From positions 132,126 through 196,125 of the forward strand of contig JAPPMG010000096.1 in NCBI GenBank assembly GCA_028819215.1: a stretch of 64,000 nucleotides of DNA, written 5' to 3'. This DNA comes from Bryobacterales bacterium (lineage in GTDB: Bacteria; Acidobacteriota; Terriglobia; Bryobacterales; UBA6623). This document shows positions 34,393-42,999 of this stretch, piece by piece. The notes beneath the pieces are model-generated. The model saw only the letters and a program-made list of their open reading frames with translations. It was not told where the DNA came from and made no database searches. The translations under genes were made by a program, and so were the position numbers. Within the stretch, counting starts at the first letter, position 1. The number at the start of each line of letters is the position of its first letter.

Positions 34393-35853
34393 TCACGGCC
34401 TCGGCGCCCACGAGTAGGCATCGGGATCGAACACGTACTTGCTCTTGAGCGGCGCTGCGGCGGCGTTTTCGCGCGGTAGCAGTTCAGCCAGCGCGCGCTT
34501 CACTTCAAGCAGTTCTTCCTTGTCGGCCAGATTGGCCAGCTCGTGCGGGTCGGCGTCGCGGTCATACAGCTCCTCGCCGCCGTCGCGGTAGCGTATGTAG
34601 AGCCAGCGGCCTTGGCGCACCGCGTGATTGCCGCGCAAGTAGGTGATGCCAGCGTGACGGTTCGGTTCGGAATCCGGATCTGACAATAGGCCGGTCACGC
34701 TGCGGCCGTCGAGTCTGGCCGCGGCGGGAACGCCGGCCAGCTCGAGCAGCGTCGGATAGATGTCGAGCAGGCTGACCGGGACGTCGCAGACGCTACCGGG
34801 CGCGACGCCTGGTCCGCGAATCACAAGGGGCACGTGAGTGGACCGCTCCCAGAGCGTGGACTTGTACCAGTGCTGCTTTTCTCCAAGGTGGAAGCCGTGG
34901 TCCGATGCGAAGACGACAACCGTGTTCTTGGCATGCGGGCCCTGCTCCAGCGCGTCTAGCAGTTGCCCCACCAAGGCATCGGCGAAAGCGATGTTGGCGG
35001 CATAGGCCCTGACGGCTTCCGCCCATTTCCCAGCTGCGCGGATGGCCGCGAAGACATCGGCACCAAGGCCAGCCAGGCGCCGTCCCTCGGCCGGGACATC
35101 CGCAAGGTCGTCGGCGGGAGCGTGTGGCAGTGCGGTTTGACCTGCTTCAAAGGCCGCGAAGAATCGCCGTGGCGCATACCAGGGAAGGTGGGGATGGAAC
35201 AGGCCAACGGCGAGCAAGAACGGCTCAGCTCGGTCTTGCCCGAGAATGTCGGCGGCCCAGGCCACCGTGCGTGCATCGCCGTAGTCGCCTTCACCGATCG
35301 ACAGCGAGCCCCAGTCCAGCTCGTGGCGAAACGGAGTCATGCCGGCCAATGGGTGTCCGGGCGGCGGCCGGGCCGGGCCGATTCCGGGGTAGGCTGGTCC
35401 GGAGCGGTCCCAAGGGTCGTCAAACCGCAAGTCAAAATACTCGTCCCAGAGGTCGGGAGGATTGAAACCTGCCGTGTGGTGGAAGATCTTGCCGCCGCCG
35501 GCGACATGGTAGCCATCCCGCCGGAATGCCTCCGGTAGTGCGACGGCCTCCGGCAGGTGAGGCCTCCACCAGTGGCCGTTGTCGTAAATGCCAGTCGTGG
35601 ACGGAGCCAGTCCGAGCAGCAGCGCTGTGCGCGACGGGTTGCACTTGGGAGAGGCGGCATAGGCTTGGCGAAACAGCATGCCACTTGCCGACAGCCGGTC
35701 AATGTTGGGCGTGCGCGCGTTCGGATGGGAGGTCAGTGAACCGACCCAGTCGTTCAGATCGTCGGCCAGGATCAGCAGGACGTTGGGTTTCGCTCCCGCG
35801 GCCGAGCTGTTGGCGAGCAGGGCTAGGATCGCGAGGACTTGGATTAGCTTCAT
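34393..35853 (-). CDS. Sulfatase, iduronate-2-sulfatase-like
   Basis: The 486-residue protein has a Sec signal (MKLIQVLAILALLANSSAAG) and the metal-binding NVLLILADDLNDWVG. The formylglycine motif is CNPSRTALLLG with Cys71. Other landmarks are DGYHVAGGGKIFHH, FLLAVGLFHPHLPWY, and the downstream metal site FASDHGFHLGEKQHWYKSTL. This set is characteristic of the iduronate-2-sulfatase/choline-sulfatase branch (S1_7-like). The start at 35853 is fixed by the signal peptide; a 153-residue frame extension is spurious. It lies 50 bases from hslV and is divergent from the MerR gene. It likely acts on sulfated glycosaminoglycan-like polymers. Confidence 0.9.
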   Translation of the reverse strand: MKLIQVLAILALLANSSAAGAKPNVLLILADDLNDWVGSLTSHPNARTPNIDRLSASGMLFRQAYAASPKCNPSRTALLLGLAPSTTGIYDNGHWWRPHLPEAVALPEAFRRDGYHVAGGGKIFHHTAGFNPPDLWDEYFDLRFDDPWDRSGPAYPGIGPARPPPGHPLAGMTPFRHELDWGSLSIGEGDYGDARTVAWAADILGQDRAEPFLLAVGLFHPHLPWYAPRRFFAAFEAGQTALPHAPADDLADVPAEGRRLAGLGADVFAAIRAAGKWAEAVRAYAANIAFADALVGQLLDALEQGPHAKNTVVVFASDHGFHLGEKQHWYKSTLWERSTHVPLVIRGPGVAPGSVCDVPVSLLDIYPTLLELAGVPAAARLDGRSVTGLLSDPDSEPNRHAGITYLRGNHAVRQGRWLYIRYRDGGEELYDRDADPHELANLADKEELLEVKRALAELLPRENAAAAPLKSKYVFDPDAYSWAPRP

Positions 35854-35949
35854 TACGCAGGGGTTGGAAGTCGCGGGCAGACAAGAGCGAGAGATTCTGG
35901 CCCGGAGCGGCCGGCGCGCGGCCCGCAGCCGCGGCGCGTCCGGGCCAAG

Positions 35950-35955
35950 TATAAT
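35950..35955 (+). promoter_or_regulatory. Consensus -10 hexamer of the MerR gene
   Basis: A perfect TATAAT ends nine bases before the ATG at 35965. Normal -10 spacing would place transcription initiation within about three bases of the start codon, so the mRNA may be essentially leaderless. No good -35 is visible at 17 bases. Confidence 0.45.
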
Positions 35956-35964
35956 GTTTCGCCG

Positions 35965-36405
35965 ATGGCGGAGGACCACAGCGCAAGCGGCAGGCGGCCG
36001 GAGATTCCGAATCGATTGTTCTTTCGGATCGGCGAGGTCACGAAGATCGCGGGGGTGGAAGCGCATGTGCTGCGCTTCTGGGAGTCGGAGTTTCCGATGC
36101 TGTCTCCGCGCAAGACCGCTAAGGGTCAGCGGCAGTACCGCCGCAAGGATCTTGAGACGATCCTTGCCATCAAACAGCTGCTGTACGACGACAAGTACAC
36201 CATTGCGGGTGCGCGGCGGGCCTTGCGCGAGAATCGCGCGGTCGCAAGACGCGCCGAGCCCGAGCCAGCCGCAACGGCCCCTCTGGAACTCGGGCTGTTG
36301 GAGTCGCCACAAGATGGCGGGAAGGTTTCGCCACCGGTCTCGCGCGACGGCCTGGCGGAGATTCGCAGCGGCTTGGAGCAGATCCTGAAACTGCTCGAGC
36401 CGTGA
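35965..36405 (+). CDS. MerR family transcriptional regulator
   Basis: This 146-residue regulator has the winged-helix MerR DNA-binding domain at residues 18-87: RLFFRIGEVTKIAGVEAHVL then RFWESEFPMLSPRKTAKGQR and QYRRKDLETILAIKQLLYDD. It lacks effector-domain cysteines such as those of MerR or SoxR and ends in a short helix (LAEIRSGLEQILKLLEP), so it belongs to the small HspR/MlrA-like group common in acidobacteria, often found near hsl or ribosomal operons. There is no Shine-Dalgarno; translation may be leaderless. Target genes are unknown, though hslVU lies close by. Confidence 0.85.
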   Translation: MAEDHSASGRRPEIPNRLFFRIGEVTKIAGVEAHVLRFWESEFPMLSPRKTAKGQRQYRRKDLETILAIKQLLYDDKYTIAGARRALRENRAVARRAEPEPAATAPLELGLLESPQDGGKVSPPVSRDGLAEIRSGLEQILKLLEP

Positions 36406-36427
36406 GCACGCAGTTGCGGCGGGGCCG

Positions 36428-37561
36428 CTAGACTGCCAGCGCCAAGGTTGCCTCGTCGCGCTGCACTTCGCGGTAGAGCGTGTCGCGCTCTGTGGGTTCG
36501 CGGCCGGAGTCGCGGATCAGGCGCAGCAGCTGCTCTCGTCGCAGCACCTGCGGAGTCTTCGCGCCGGCGTCGTGGTAGATCTTCTCTTCCACCACAGTGC
36601 CGTCGATGTCGTCCGCACCGAAGCGCTGCGCGACTTGCGCGATCTTCGGGGTCATCATGATCCAGTAGGCCTTGATGTGCGGGAAGTTGTCCAGCAGGAG
36701 GCGGGCCACGGCGATGGCCCGGATGTCTTGAAAGCCCGACGTCATCGGCAGGTGCTGCATCGGGGTGTTCTGGGGGTGGAACGCCAGCGGGATGAAGGTC
36801 TGGAAGCCGCCAGTGTCGTCCTGCAGCGCCCGCAAGCGCAGCAGGTGATCAACGCGATCCTCATCGGTTTCGATGTGACCGTAGAGCATGGTGGCGTTGG
36901 ACTTCAGGCCTAGGTTGTGAGCCGTCCGGGCCGTCTCGATCCATTCCTCGCCGTCGATCTTGTGGTCACAGATGATGCGGCGGACACGCTCGGTGAAGAT
37001 TTCCGCGCCGCCGCCTGGCAGGGAGTCGACGCCGGAGTCGCGGAGTCGCTCCAGAGTTTCTTGGATGGAGATGTCCTCGCGACGTGCCAGGTAGCCGATC
37101 TCGACCATGGTCAGGGCCTTGAGATGAACCCTTGGGAAGCGCTGCTTGAGGCCGCGGAACATCTTGGCGAACCAGTCGAGGCCAAGCTCCGGATGCAGGC
37201 CGCCCACGACGTGGAATTCTGAAATTTCCTCGCTGTAGCCGATCCCCGCGGTGTGCCAGACCTGCTCAAGCGACATGGTGTAGGCGGTCGGGTTGCGCTT
37301 CTGCTTGCCGAACGCGCACAGCTTGCAGGCCGCCACGCACACGTCGGTCGGATTGATGTGGCGGTTGACGTTAAAGTAGGTCCGGTTTCCGTTGAGGCGC
37401 TCGCGAACCTTGTTGGCCAGATAGCCTACCGTAAGCAGATCTGGCGACCTGTACAGGTTCACGCCGTCCTCGAACGACAGGCGCGCGCCGTTCGCTACCT
37501 TGTCGGCGATGGGCCTCAGGCTGGGATCGGAGATGCGTGGTAGCACTAGGTTTCTCTCCAC
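36428..37561 (-). CDS. mqnE: Aminofutalosine synthase (radical SAM)
   Basis: This 377-residue radical SAM enzyme forms aminofutalosine in the futalosine route to menaquinone. The cluster motif is CVAACKLC (Cys75, Cys79, Cys82), preceded by TYFNVNRHINPTD. EISEFHVVGGLHPELGLDWF, GVDSLPGGGAEIF and KSNATMLYGHIETDEDRVDH are typical of MqnE rather than MqnC. No other mqn gene adjoins it, but a UbiA-type prenyltransferase at 39417 could supply the later MqnP step. It lies 53 bases downstream of the metallo-beta-lactamase gene on the same strand. Confidence 0.92.
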   Translation of the reverse strand: MERNLVLPRISDPSLRPIADKVANGARLSFEDGVNLYRSPDLLTVGYLANKVRERLNGNRTYFNVNRHINPTDVCVAACKLCAFGKQKRNPTAYTMSLEQVWHTAGIGYSEEISEFHVVGGLHPELGLDWFAKMFRGLKQRFPRVHLKALTMVEIGYLARREDISIQETLERLRDSGVDSLPGGGAEIFTERVRRIICDHKIDGEEWIETARTAHNLGLKSNATMLYGHIETDEDRVDHLLRLRALQDDTGGFQTFIPLAFHPQNTPMQHLPMTSGFQDIRAIAVARLLLDNFPHIKAYWIMMTPKIAQVAQRFGADDIDGTVVEEKIYHDAGAKTPQVLRREQLLRLIRDSGREPTERDTLYREVQRDEATLALAV

Positions 37562-37614
37562 GTCACGGTACCACTGTGACCGTGACGTGGCAAGGCGCTT
37601 GCGGCCGTGGCGGC

Positions 37615-38457
37615 CTAACGCCGCTCGGCCTCCAACTGCTTCAAGTATAGGTTTTCGAGGCGATCCACAGCGGCCCGAAAACCCTCGGGGTCCACGAACG
37701 TTTCAGGACTGTAGGCCTGTCCCGGGCGGTATTTGCCGTGCAGCCCGTATTGCGACCCGTGGGCCGCGACCCAGACGTCGACCTGCATGGCCTTCTGGCG
37801 CTCGAAAGTCTTGGCGAAATCCTCGGCAACGCCCGGGTAAGTAGGGTCTACGACGAGCTTCTTGCCTTGGTTGATCGTGCCCATGTTCGCGATTACGACC
37901 TTGTATTCCCGGCCGTTCTCGCGTACTGACATGGCGTAGCTGGAACTGCCCGCCGTGTGCCCCGGAGTGTCAATCACCGTGAGCCTAGTGCCGCCAAGCT
38001 CGATCACTTCGCCGTCCTTGATGATCTTGTCCACCTTGACAGGCTTGAAGGACACGCGTCCGCCAAAGTGCGGGTCGCTGAAGCCTCCGTCTTCCAGCAC
38101 CGGCGCATCGTCCTCGGTCGCCCACATCTGCGCGCCAGTGATCTCCTTGATCTCGGCCAGGGCCGCGGTGTGATCCCAGTGAGACTGCATCTGCAGCAAG
38201 ATCTTGATGTCTTCGAAGCGGAAGCCGACCGACTCGACATTCCGACGGATCAAGGGGACCGAGTCTTCGAGGGCGGTGTTGACGAGGATGTGACCCTCGT
38301 CGGAGGTGATCAGGAACACCCCTAGGTCATAGGTGCCGACTGCGTAAAGGTTGGCGATCACGCGGTGACCCGGAAACGGGCGCGACCAGCCCTCCGGCTG
38401 GGCGGAGCAGAGGGCTGCAGACATCCCGAGCAGGGCGGTGAGGGCAAGGCTGCGCAT
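37615..38457 (-). CDS. Subclass B3-like metallo-beta-lactamase-fold hydrolase
   Basis: This 280-residue exported protein (signal MRSLALTALLGMSAALCSA) has the MBL fold. The usual HxHxDH zinc motif is QSHWDH (Gln91, His93, Asp95, His96), followed by His167 in DTPGHTAGSSSY and His233 in WVAAHGSQYG. Replacement of the first His by Gln mirrors GOB-type B3 beta-lactamases, and the HTAGS/HGSQY blocks are typical of B3. Environmental B3-like enzymes may hydrolyse beta-lactams or lactones; activity is not provable from sequence. The start is defined by the signal peptide. It is divergent from the SDR gene at 38570. Confidence 0.85.
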   Translation of the reverse strand: MRSLALTALLGMSAALCSAQPEGWSRPFPGHRVIANLYAVGTYDLGVFLITSDEGHILVNTALEDSVPLIRRNVESVGFRFEDIKILLQMQSHWDHTAALAEIKEITGAQMWATEDDAPVLEDGGFSDPHFGGRVSFKPVKVDKIIKDGEVIELGGTRLTVIDTPGHTAGSSSYAMSVRENGREYKVVIANMGTINQGKKLVVDPTYPGVAEDFAKTFERQKAMQVDVWVAAHGSQYGLHGKYRPGQAYSPETFVDPEGFRAAVDRLENLYLKQLEAERR

Positions 38458-38569
38458 CCTTGCAAGTATGGCAGGTAGGCTTGGCCGCCGGAAGAGGGTG
38501 CGGGCGGTCTCAAGACGGCGACGCTGGCCACCCGGGGAGATAGGTTGCTCGTCGTTACACTGGTTCTCG

Positions 38570-39331
38570 ATGTCCCGACAGTTCGTACCGCCCGTTGCGC
38601 TCATTACCGGAGCGTCCCTGGGCATCGGAGCGGCTACAGCTCGCGAATTCGCCAAGCGCGGGTATGCCGTTGCCGTGCACTTCAATGCCAGCGAGCGGCA
38701 GGCCCTGGAGGTCGTGACCGATATCGAGAGCAGTGGCGGAACGGCGGCAAGTTTCCAGGCCGACCTTTCCGATGCTCGGCAGTGCCAGCACCTCGTCTCG
38801 AGCGTCGTCGAGCGCTTCGGCCGCATCGACGTGCTGGTCAACAACGCGGGGTCACTCATCGGGCGCCGACTGCTGGCCGAGATCGACGAGGAGTTTTGGA
38901 ACAGCGTCATGGACCTGAATCTGGCCAGCGTGCTCTGGGTCACCCAGGCGGCGGCCATCCACATGAGGAAGCGCGGCACGGGCGCCGTCGTGAATCTCGG
39001 CTCCATCGCGGGCCACAACGGTGGCGGGCCCGGCGCGATCCTCTATGCCACGGCGAAGGCGGCGGTCACGGGCATGACGAAGGCATTGGCCAAGGAACTC
39101 ATCGCCCAAGGCATCCGGGTCAACGCCGTCAACCCTGGCGTGATCCTCACGCCGTTCCACGAGCGCTTTTCCAGCGAGGAGAGGATGCGGGATATGGTGT
39201 CGCAGATTCCGCAAGGACGAGCGGGAGAGTCTGAGGAAGTTGCCATGGTGATCGCGTTCCTTGCCAGCGACGCCGCTTCGCACGTCGTCGGGGAATCGGT
39301 TGAGGTCAACGGCGGGATGCTGATGGACTGA
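38570..39331 (+). CDS. SDR family NAD(P)-dependent oxidoreductase
   Basis: This 253-residue classical short-chain dehydrogenase has the cofactor motif TGASLGIG, the NNAG motif in DVLVNNAGSLIG, catalytic Ser in NLGSIAGHN, and the YATAK Tyr-Lys pair. The C-terminus ends in the common VNGGMLMD. It is close to FabG-like reductases, but the substrate cannot be assigned. The ATG at 38570 is chosen because the preceding 44-residue extension is Arg-rich and unlike the family. It stands alone between the divergent MBL gene and convergent ubiA. Confidence 0.88.
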   Translation: MSRQFVPPVALITGASLGIGAATAREFAKRGYAVAVHFNASERQALEVVTDIESSGGTAASFQADLSDARQCQHLVSSVVERFGRIDVLVNNAGSLIGRRLLAEIDEEFWNSVMDLNLASVLWVTQAAAIHMRKRGTGAVVNLGSIAGHNGGGPGAILYATAKAAVTGMTKALAKELIAQGIRVNAVNPGVILTPFHERFSSEERMRDMVSQIPQGRAGESEEVAMVIAFLASDAASHVVGESVEVNGGMLMD

Positions 39332-39416
39332 GCGACCGCCCGTGGCAGCATCGCGGGGTTCGCCACGCAGATGCCGCTCGACTCGCGGTGCGCCCGCCGA
39401 GTGGCATCCGTTCGTT

Positions 39417-40310
39417 CTATGCGGGGAGCCCGAGCGGCAACCACAGATCTGCAGCCCAGAACGCGAACAACAGCACGCTTGCCCAACCGTTCACGGTGAA
39501 GAATGCCGCATCTACTCGTGACAGGTCGTCGGCGCTTACCAAGGATTGCTCGTAGACCAGCAGCGCGGCCATTGCGGCGACACCGAGCAGCGCTATGAGG
39601 CCCAGTCCCATGTTGAGCCACATGCCAAGCAGGCAGGCCACCATGCCCACATGCAACAGGCGCGAGACCAGCAGCGCTCTCGCCACGCCGAAGCGGACGG
39701 GGATGGAATGCAGGCCGGCGCTGCGGTCGAATGCGACGTCTTGGCAGGAATAGATGATGTCGAAACCCGCTGTCCAGAGCGTTACGGCCAGCGCCAGCAA
39801 GAGAATCGCCGGGTCCAGAGTCCCTCGAACGGCGATCCACGCCGCCGCTGGAGCGACCCCGAGCACGGTGCCGAGCACGATGTGGGACAGGGAGGTGAAG
39901 CGCTTCGTATAGGAGTAGCCCAATGCCAGGGCGAGCGCTAACGGGCTGAGCTTGAAGCAGAGCGGATTGAGCTGCCAAGCGGCGAGAACCAGCACGGCCG
40001 CCGAAATCGAGACGAAGACTGCCGCGAATCGCTTCGAGAGTCTTCCCGCCGGGAGCGCTCGGCCGGCAGTCCGAGGATTCAGCGCGTCCATCCGTGCGTC
40101 AGTTATGCGATTAAAGGCCATGGCGGCTGAGCGTGCTGCCACCATGGCGACGATGATCCAGACCAGCTTCCAGGCCAGATCAGGCCCTGACATGTCGGTG
40201 CCTCGCAGTGCCAACAGGGTCGCGGTGAGAGCGAAGGGCAGGGCAAAGACCGAGTGCTGGAACTTGATCGCCTCCAGCAGCTCTGTGGTCTTGCCCAAGA
40301 ATCCGGTCAT
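39417..40310 (-). CDS. UbiA-family prenyltransferase, probably for menaquinone
   Basis: This 297-residue membrane protein has about eight hydrophobic segments and both Asp-rich motifs of UbiA enzymes: NRITDARMD (Asn67-Asp75) and the second QDVAFDRSAGLHSIP. It starts MTGFLGKTTELLEAIKFQHS, typical of the UbiA/MqnP branch. Because the genome fragment encodes MqnE of the futalosine route, the most economical role is MqnP prenylation of the naphthoquinone precursor, but ubiquinone-type acceptors cannot be excluded. The start codon overlaps the trpC stop by four bases. Confidence 0.85.
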   Translation of the reverse strand: MTGFLGKTTELLEAIKFQHSVFALPFALTATLLALRGTDMSGPDLAWKLVWIIVAMVAARSAAMAFNRITDARMDALNPRTAGRALPAGRLSKRFAAVFVSISAAVLVLAAWQLNPLCFKLSPLALALALGYSYTKRFTSLSHIVLGTVLGVAPAAAWIAVRGTLDPAILLLALAVTLWTAGFDIIYSCQDVAFDRSAGLHSIPVRFGVARALLVSRLLHVGMVACLLGMWLNMGLGLIALLGVAAMAALLVYEQSLVSADDLSRVDAAFFTVNGWASVLLFAFWAADLWLPLGLPA

Positions 40311-41110
40311 GTCGGCCGGCCCATCAGCTGCGCCAGAGCCCGACCTTGGTCCGCATGTCTCATCAGGCCTTCGCCTACCAGAAACCCTTGGTAGCCTGCG
40401 TCCGCGAGGCGGCGCAGGTCATCGGCGCTGCGGATGCCGCTCTCGCTGATGCGCAGAACGTGCTGCGGGAATCGTTCGGCAAGGTCGATCGATGTCTTTA
40501 GCGAGACTTCCATCGTCTTGAGATTGCGGTTGTTCACGCCGATCAGGTTCGCGCCTACGGCGAGCGCGCGTTCGAGTTCAGATCCGTCGTGTACTTCGAC
40601 CAACGCGTCGAGGCTCAGTTCCAGCGCGGCGGCATGCAGCTCTCGCAATTCTGTGTCCTCGAGCGCGGCCGCGATCAGCAAGATGCAGTCCGAAGCGCAA
40701 GCCGATGCTTGCAGCAAGTGATAGCGATCAAGGGTGAAATCCTTGCGCAGCACGGGCAGGGAAGTGGCTGCCCGCGCGGCCGCTAGGTCATCCAGCGAGC
40801 CTTGGAAGAAACGCGCATCCGTAAGCACCGATAGAGCAGCCGCTCCGGCGGACTCGTAGTTGCGCGCGATCGCGGCGGGATCGAAGTCCTTTGCGATCAA
40901 CCCAGCGGACGGCGACGCCTGCTTGATCTCCGCGATAATCGCCGGATGCCTCGATGCGATCGCGGCGCGGAAGCCGCGCCGCGCCGGCACTGGCCTAGTC
41001 TCCAGCTCGGTTTCCGAGGTGGCTGACCGCTCGGCCGCGAGTTCGTTCCGCTTGTGCTCGATGATCCGATCTAGGATCGTCTCATCTTGGGGATGCGGGG
41101 TTGGCATCAC
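40307..41110 (-). CDS. trpC: Indole-3-glycerol phosphate synthase
   Basis: A 267-residue TIM-barrel enzyme of tryptophan synthesis that closes the indole ring of CdRP. PAIIAEIKQASPSAGLIAKD carries the catalytic EIK/SPS residues, LRKDFTLDRYHLLQA the second catalytic Lys, and GVNNRNLKTMEVSL and SESGIRSADDLRRLADAG the phosphate loops. There are no other trp genes nearby. Instead it is embedded between fabG and ubiA with four-base overlaps at both ends. Length is normal. Confidence 0.93.
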   Translation of the reverse strand: MMPTPHPQDETILDRIIEHKRNELAAERSATSETELETRPVPARRGFRAAIASRHPAIIAEIKQASPSAGLIAKDFDPAAIARNYESAGAAALSVLTDARFFQGSLDDLAAARAATSLPVLRKDFTLDRYHLLQASACASDCILLIAAALEDTELRELHAAALELSLDALVEVHDGSELERALAVGANLIGVNNRNLKTMEVSLKTSIDLAERFPQHVLRISESGIRSADDLRRLADAGYQGFLVGEGLMRHADQGRALAQLMGRPT

Positions 41111-41832
41111 ATGTAGAGCCCGCCGCTGACGTTCAGCACGTGGCCGGTGATGTATCCGGCTTCCTCGCTTGCGAGAAAACAGATGGCGGCCGCTAGCTCG
41201 TCAAGCCCTCCCATGCGGCCCATCGGGATGCTGGCCAAGATGTCGGCCTGCTGCGCTTCGTCGAGGCGTGCGGTCATGTCGGTCGCGAAGAATCCAGGAG
41301 CGACGGCGTTCACGGTAATGTTGCGGCTGGCCAGCTCTTGCGCCAAGGACTTGGTCAGCCCGATCAGCCCCGCCTTGGATGCGGAGTAGTTCGCTTGCCC
41401 GGCGTTGCCCGACAGCCCCACGACAGACGACACGTTGACGATGCGCCCCCAGCGCTGCTTCATCATGCCGCGCATCAAGGCGCGCGAGCAGCGAAAGGCC
41501 CCGATGAGGTTCGTGTCAAGGACGCTCTGCCAGTCGCTTTCCTTCAGGCGCAATCCCAAGTTGTCAGCCGTGATACCGGCGTTGTTGACCAAGATGTCGA
41601 TGTCTTTGCCGTGAGACTTCGCCATCGCGTCGACCGACGCTTGAGCGGTTACGTCTAGCTCAACCGCCTCAGCCGTGCCGCCGGCCGCTCGGATTTCCTC
41701 GACCAGCGTCGTCAGCTTGTCCGTTTGGCGCGCGCCCGCAATCACGGTCACGCCCTTCGCCGCTAAGGCCTTGGCGCATGCCCGGCCGATACCCTGGCTG
41801 GCTCCCGTGACAAGTGCCCTGTGCTGCGTCAT
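41107..41832 (-). CDS. fabG: 3-oxoacyl-ACP reductase
   Basis: A 241-residue SDR enzyme reducing 3-oxoacyl-ACP in fatty-acid elongation. It has TGASQGIGRACAKAL, ILVNNAGITADNLGLRLKES, catalytic NVSSVVGLSGNAGQANYSAS (Ser, Tyr) and K following, and the VAPGFFATDMT region typical of FabG. The ending GHVLNVSGGLYM is also diagnostic. The ATG at 41832 overlaps the fabD stop by four bases; a longer frame to 41991 lies inside fabD and is not real. Confidence 0.93.
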   Translation of the reverse strand: MTQHRALVTGASQGIGRACAKALAAKGVTVIAGARQTDKLTTLVEEIRAAGGTAEAVELDVTAQASVDAMAKSHGKDIDILVNNAGITADNLGLRLKESDWQSVLDTNLIGAFRCSRALMRGMMKQRWGRIVNVSSVVGLSGNAGQANYSASKAGLIGLTKSLAQELASRNITVNAVAPGFFATDMTARLDEAQQADILASIPMGRMGGLDELAAAICFLASEEAGYITGHVLNVSGGLYM

Positions 41833-42755
41833 TCTGCTGGGATGCCCTCCAAGCTGGCCAGGTCGTGTGTGCTGTGCGCGGAAAGCCTGCGGTCGATCGC
41901 GCGCATCAAGCCCGTGAGCACCCGGCCCGGGCCCACTTCCAAGTAGCGCTCCACGCCCTGGCCGACGAGATGGCGGATGGTCTGTTCCCACAGTACCGGG
42001 TTGGGAATCTGCTGCTTGAGGCCCTCGCGAGCTTCGGCGCCGCTGCGCACTTCGCGGGCCCGCCAGTTGTTGACCAGTGGCACCTGCAGGTCGGCGAATG
42101 CGGTGGAGTCCAAGCGGGGCTCCATGGCCACCCGAGCGGGAGTCATCAGTGCGCAGTGGAACGGTGCGCTGACTTCCAGCATCACCGCTCGCCTGGCACC
42201 GGATTGCTTGGCCACTTCGACCGCTCGCGAGACCGCTTCGGCGTGGCCCGCTATGACGATTTGTCCAGTGGAGTTGATGTTCGCGGGCGAGACGACTTGA
42301 CCGTCGGCTGCCTGCCGGCAGACGTCAGCCGCGGTTTCTGAATCGATTCCCAGCAGAGCTGCCATTGCGCCGACTCCCTGCGGCACCGCTTCCTGCATGC
42401 AGCGGCCGCGCTCGTGCACGAGCTGAACGGCCTCTTGGAACTTCATTGCCCCGGCGGCTACTAGTGCCGAGTACTCGCCCAAGCTGTGCCCGGCGACGAA
42501 TGCCGGTTCGATGCCGCGTTGCCGAACCGCAGCGAGGGTCGCGATCGAAACTGTCAGGACCGCGGGCTGTGTGATCTCCGTTCGTTTCAGCTCCTCTGCT
42601 GGCCCTTCGAAGCAGATGCTGGAAAGCGCGAACCCCAATGCTTGGTCGGCTGCATCGAAGACGGCCCGCGCCGAGGAGTATCGCTCGGCGATTTCGAGGC
42701 CCATGCCGGGCGCCTGGGAGCCTTGCCCGGGGAACAGGAAAGCGGTCGAAGGCAT
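41829..42755 (-). CDS. fabD: Malonyl-CoA:ACP transacylase
   Basis: This 308-residue enzyme loads malonyl groups onto ACP. The nucleophile elbow GHSLGEYSALVA places Ser91 next to His90, after FLFPGQGSQAPGMG at residues 6-19. The partner His lies in SAPFHCALMTPA, and the substrate Arg region is in KFQEAVQLVHERGRCMQ. The ATG at 42755 directly precedes the family N-terminus. It is the first gene of a four-gene unit (fabD-fabG-trpC-ubiA) with four-base overlaps at every joint. The usual plsX/fabH partners are absent. Confidence 0.94.
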   Translation of the reverse strand: MPSTAFLFPGQGSQAPGMGLEIAERYSSARAVFDAADQALGFALSSICFEGPAEELKRTEITQPAVLTVSIATLAAVRQRGIEPAFVAGHSLGEYSALVAAGAMKFQEAVQLVHERGRCMQEAVPQGVGAMAALLGIDSETAADVCRQAADGQVVSPANINSTGQIVIAGHAEAVSRAVEVAKQSGARRAVMLEVSAPFHCALMTPARVAMEPRLDSTAFADLQVPLVNNWRAREVRSGAEAREGLKQQIPNPVLWEQTIRHLVGQGVERYLEVGPGRVLTGLMRAIDRRLSAHSTHDLASLEGIPAE

Positions 42756-42999
42756 CTGCAGGCCGCCAGACTGTGAGTTTAGCAACAGCGCTGAATCCGG
42801 CATTGAACGCGACTGGCGCAAGTTCGGGGTGGGTTTCCCGATCAGTCGAGGCCGTTTCGGACCGGTCGCCAGAGTGGCATGAGGCAGGCCGGATCGCCCC
42901 GCTGGTGCACTGTCAGGGCCGACTCCGCTACGCACCGCGTCTGTGGGCGAGCAGCGGAGTAGCTAGCGCGCACGGCCGGGCAGTGTAAGAATCAACGAA

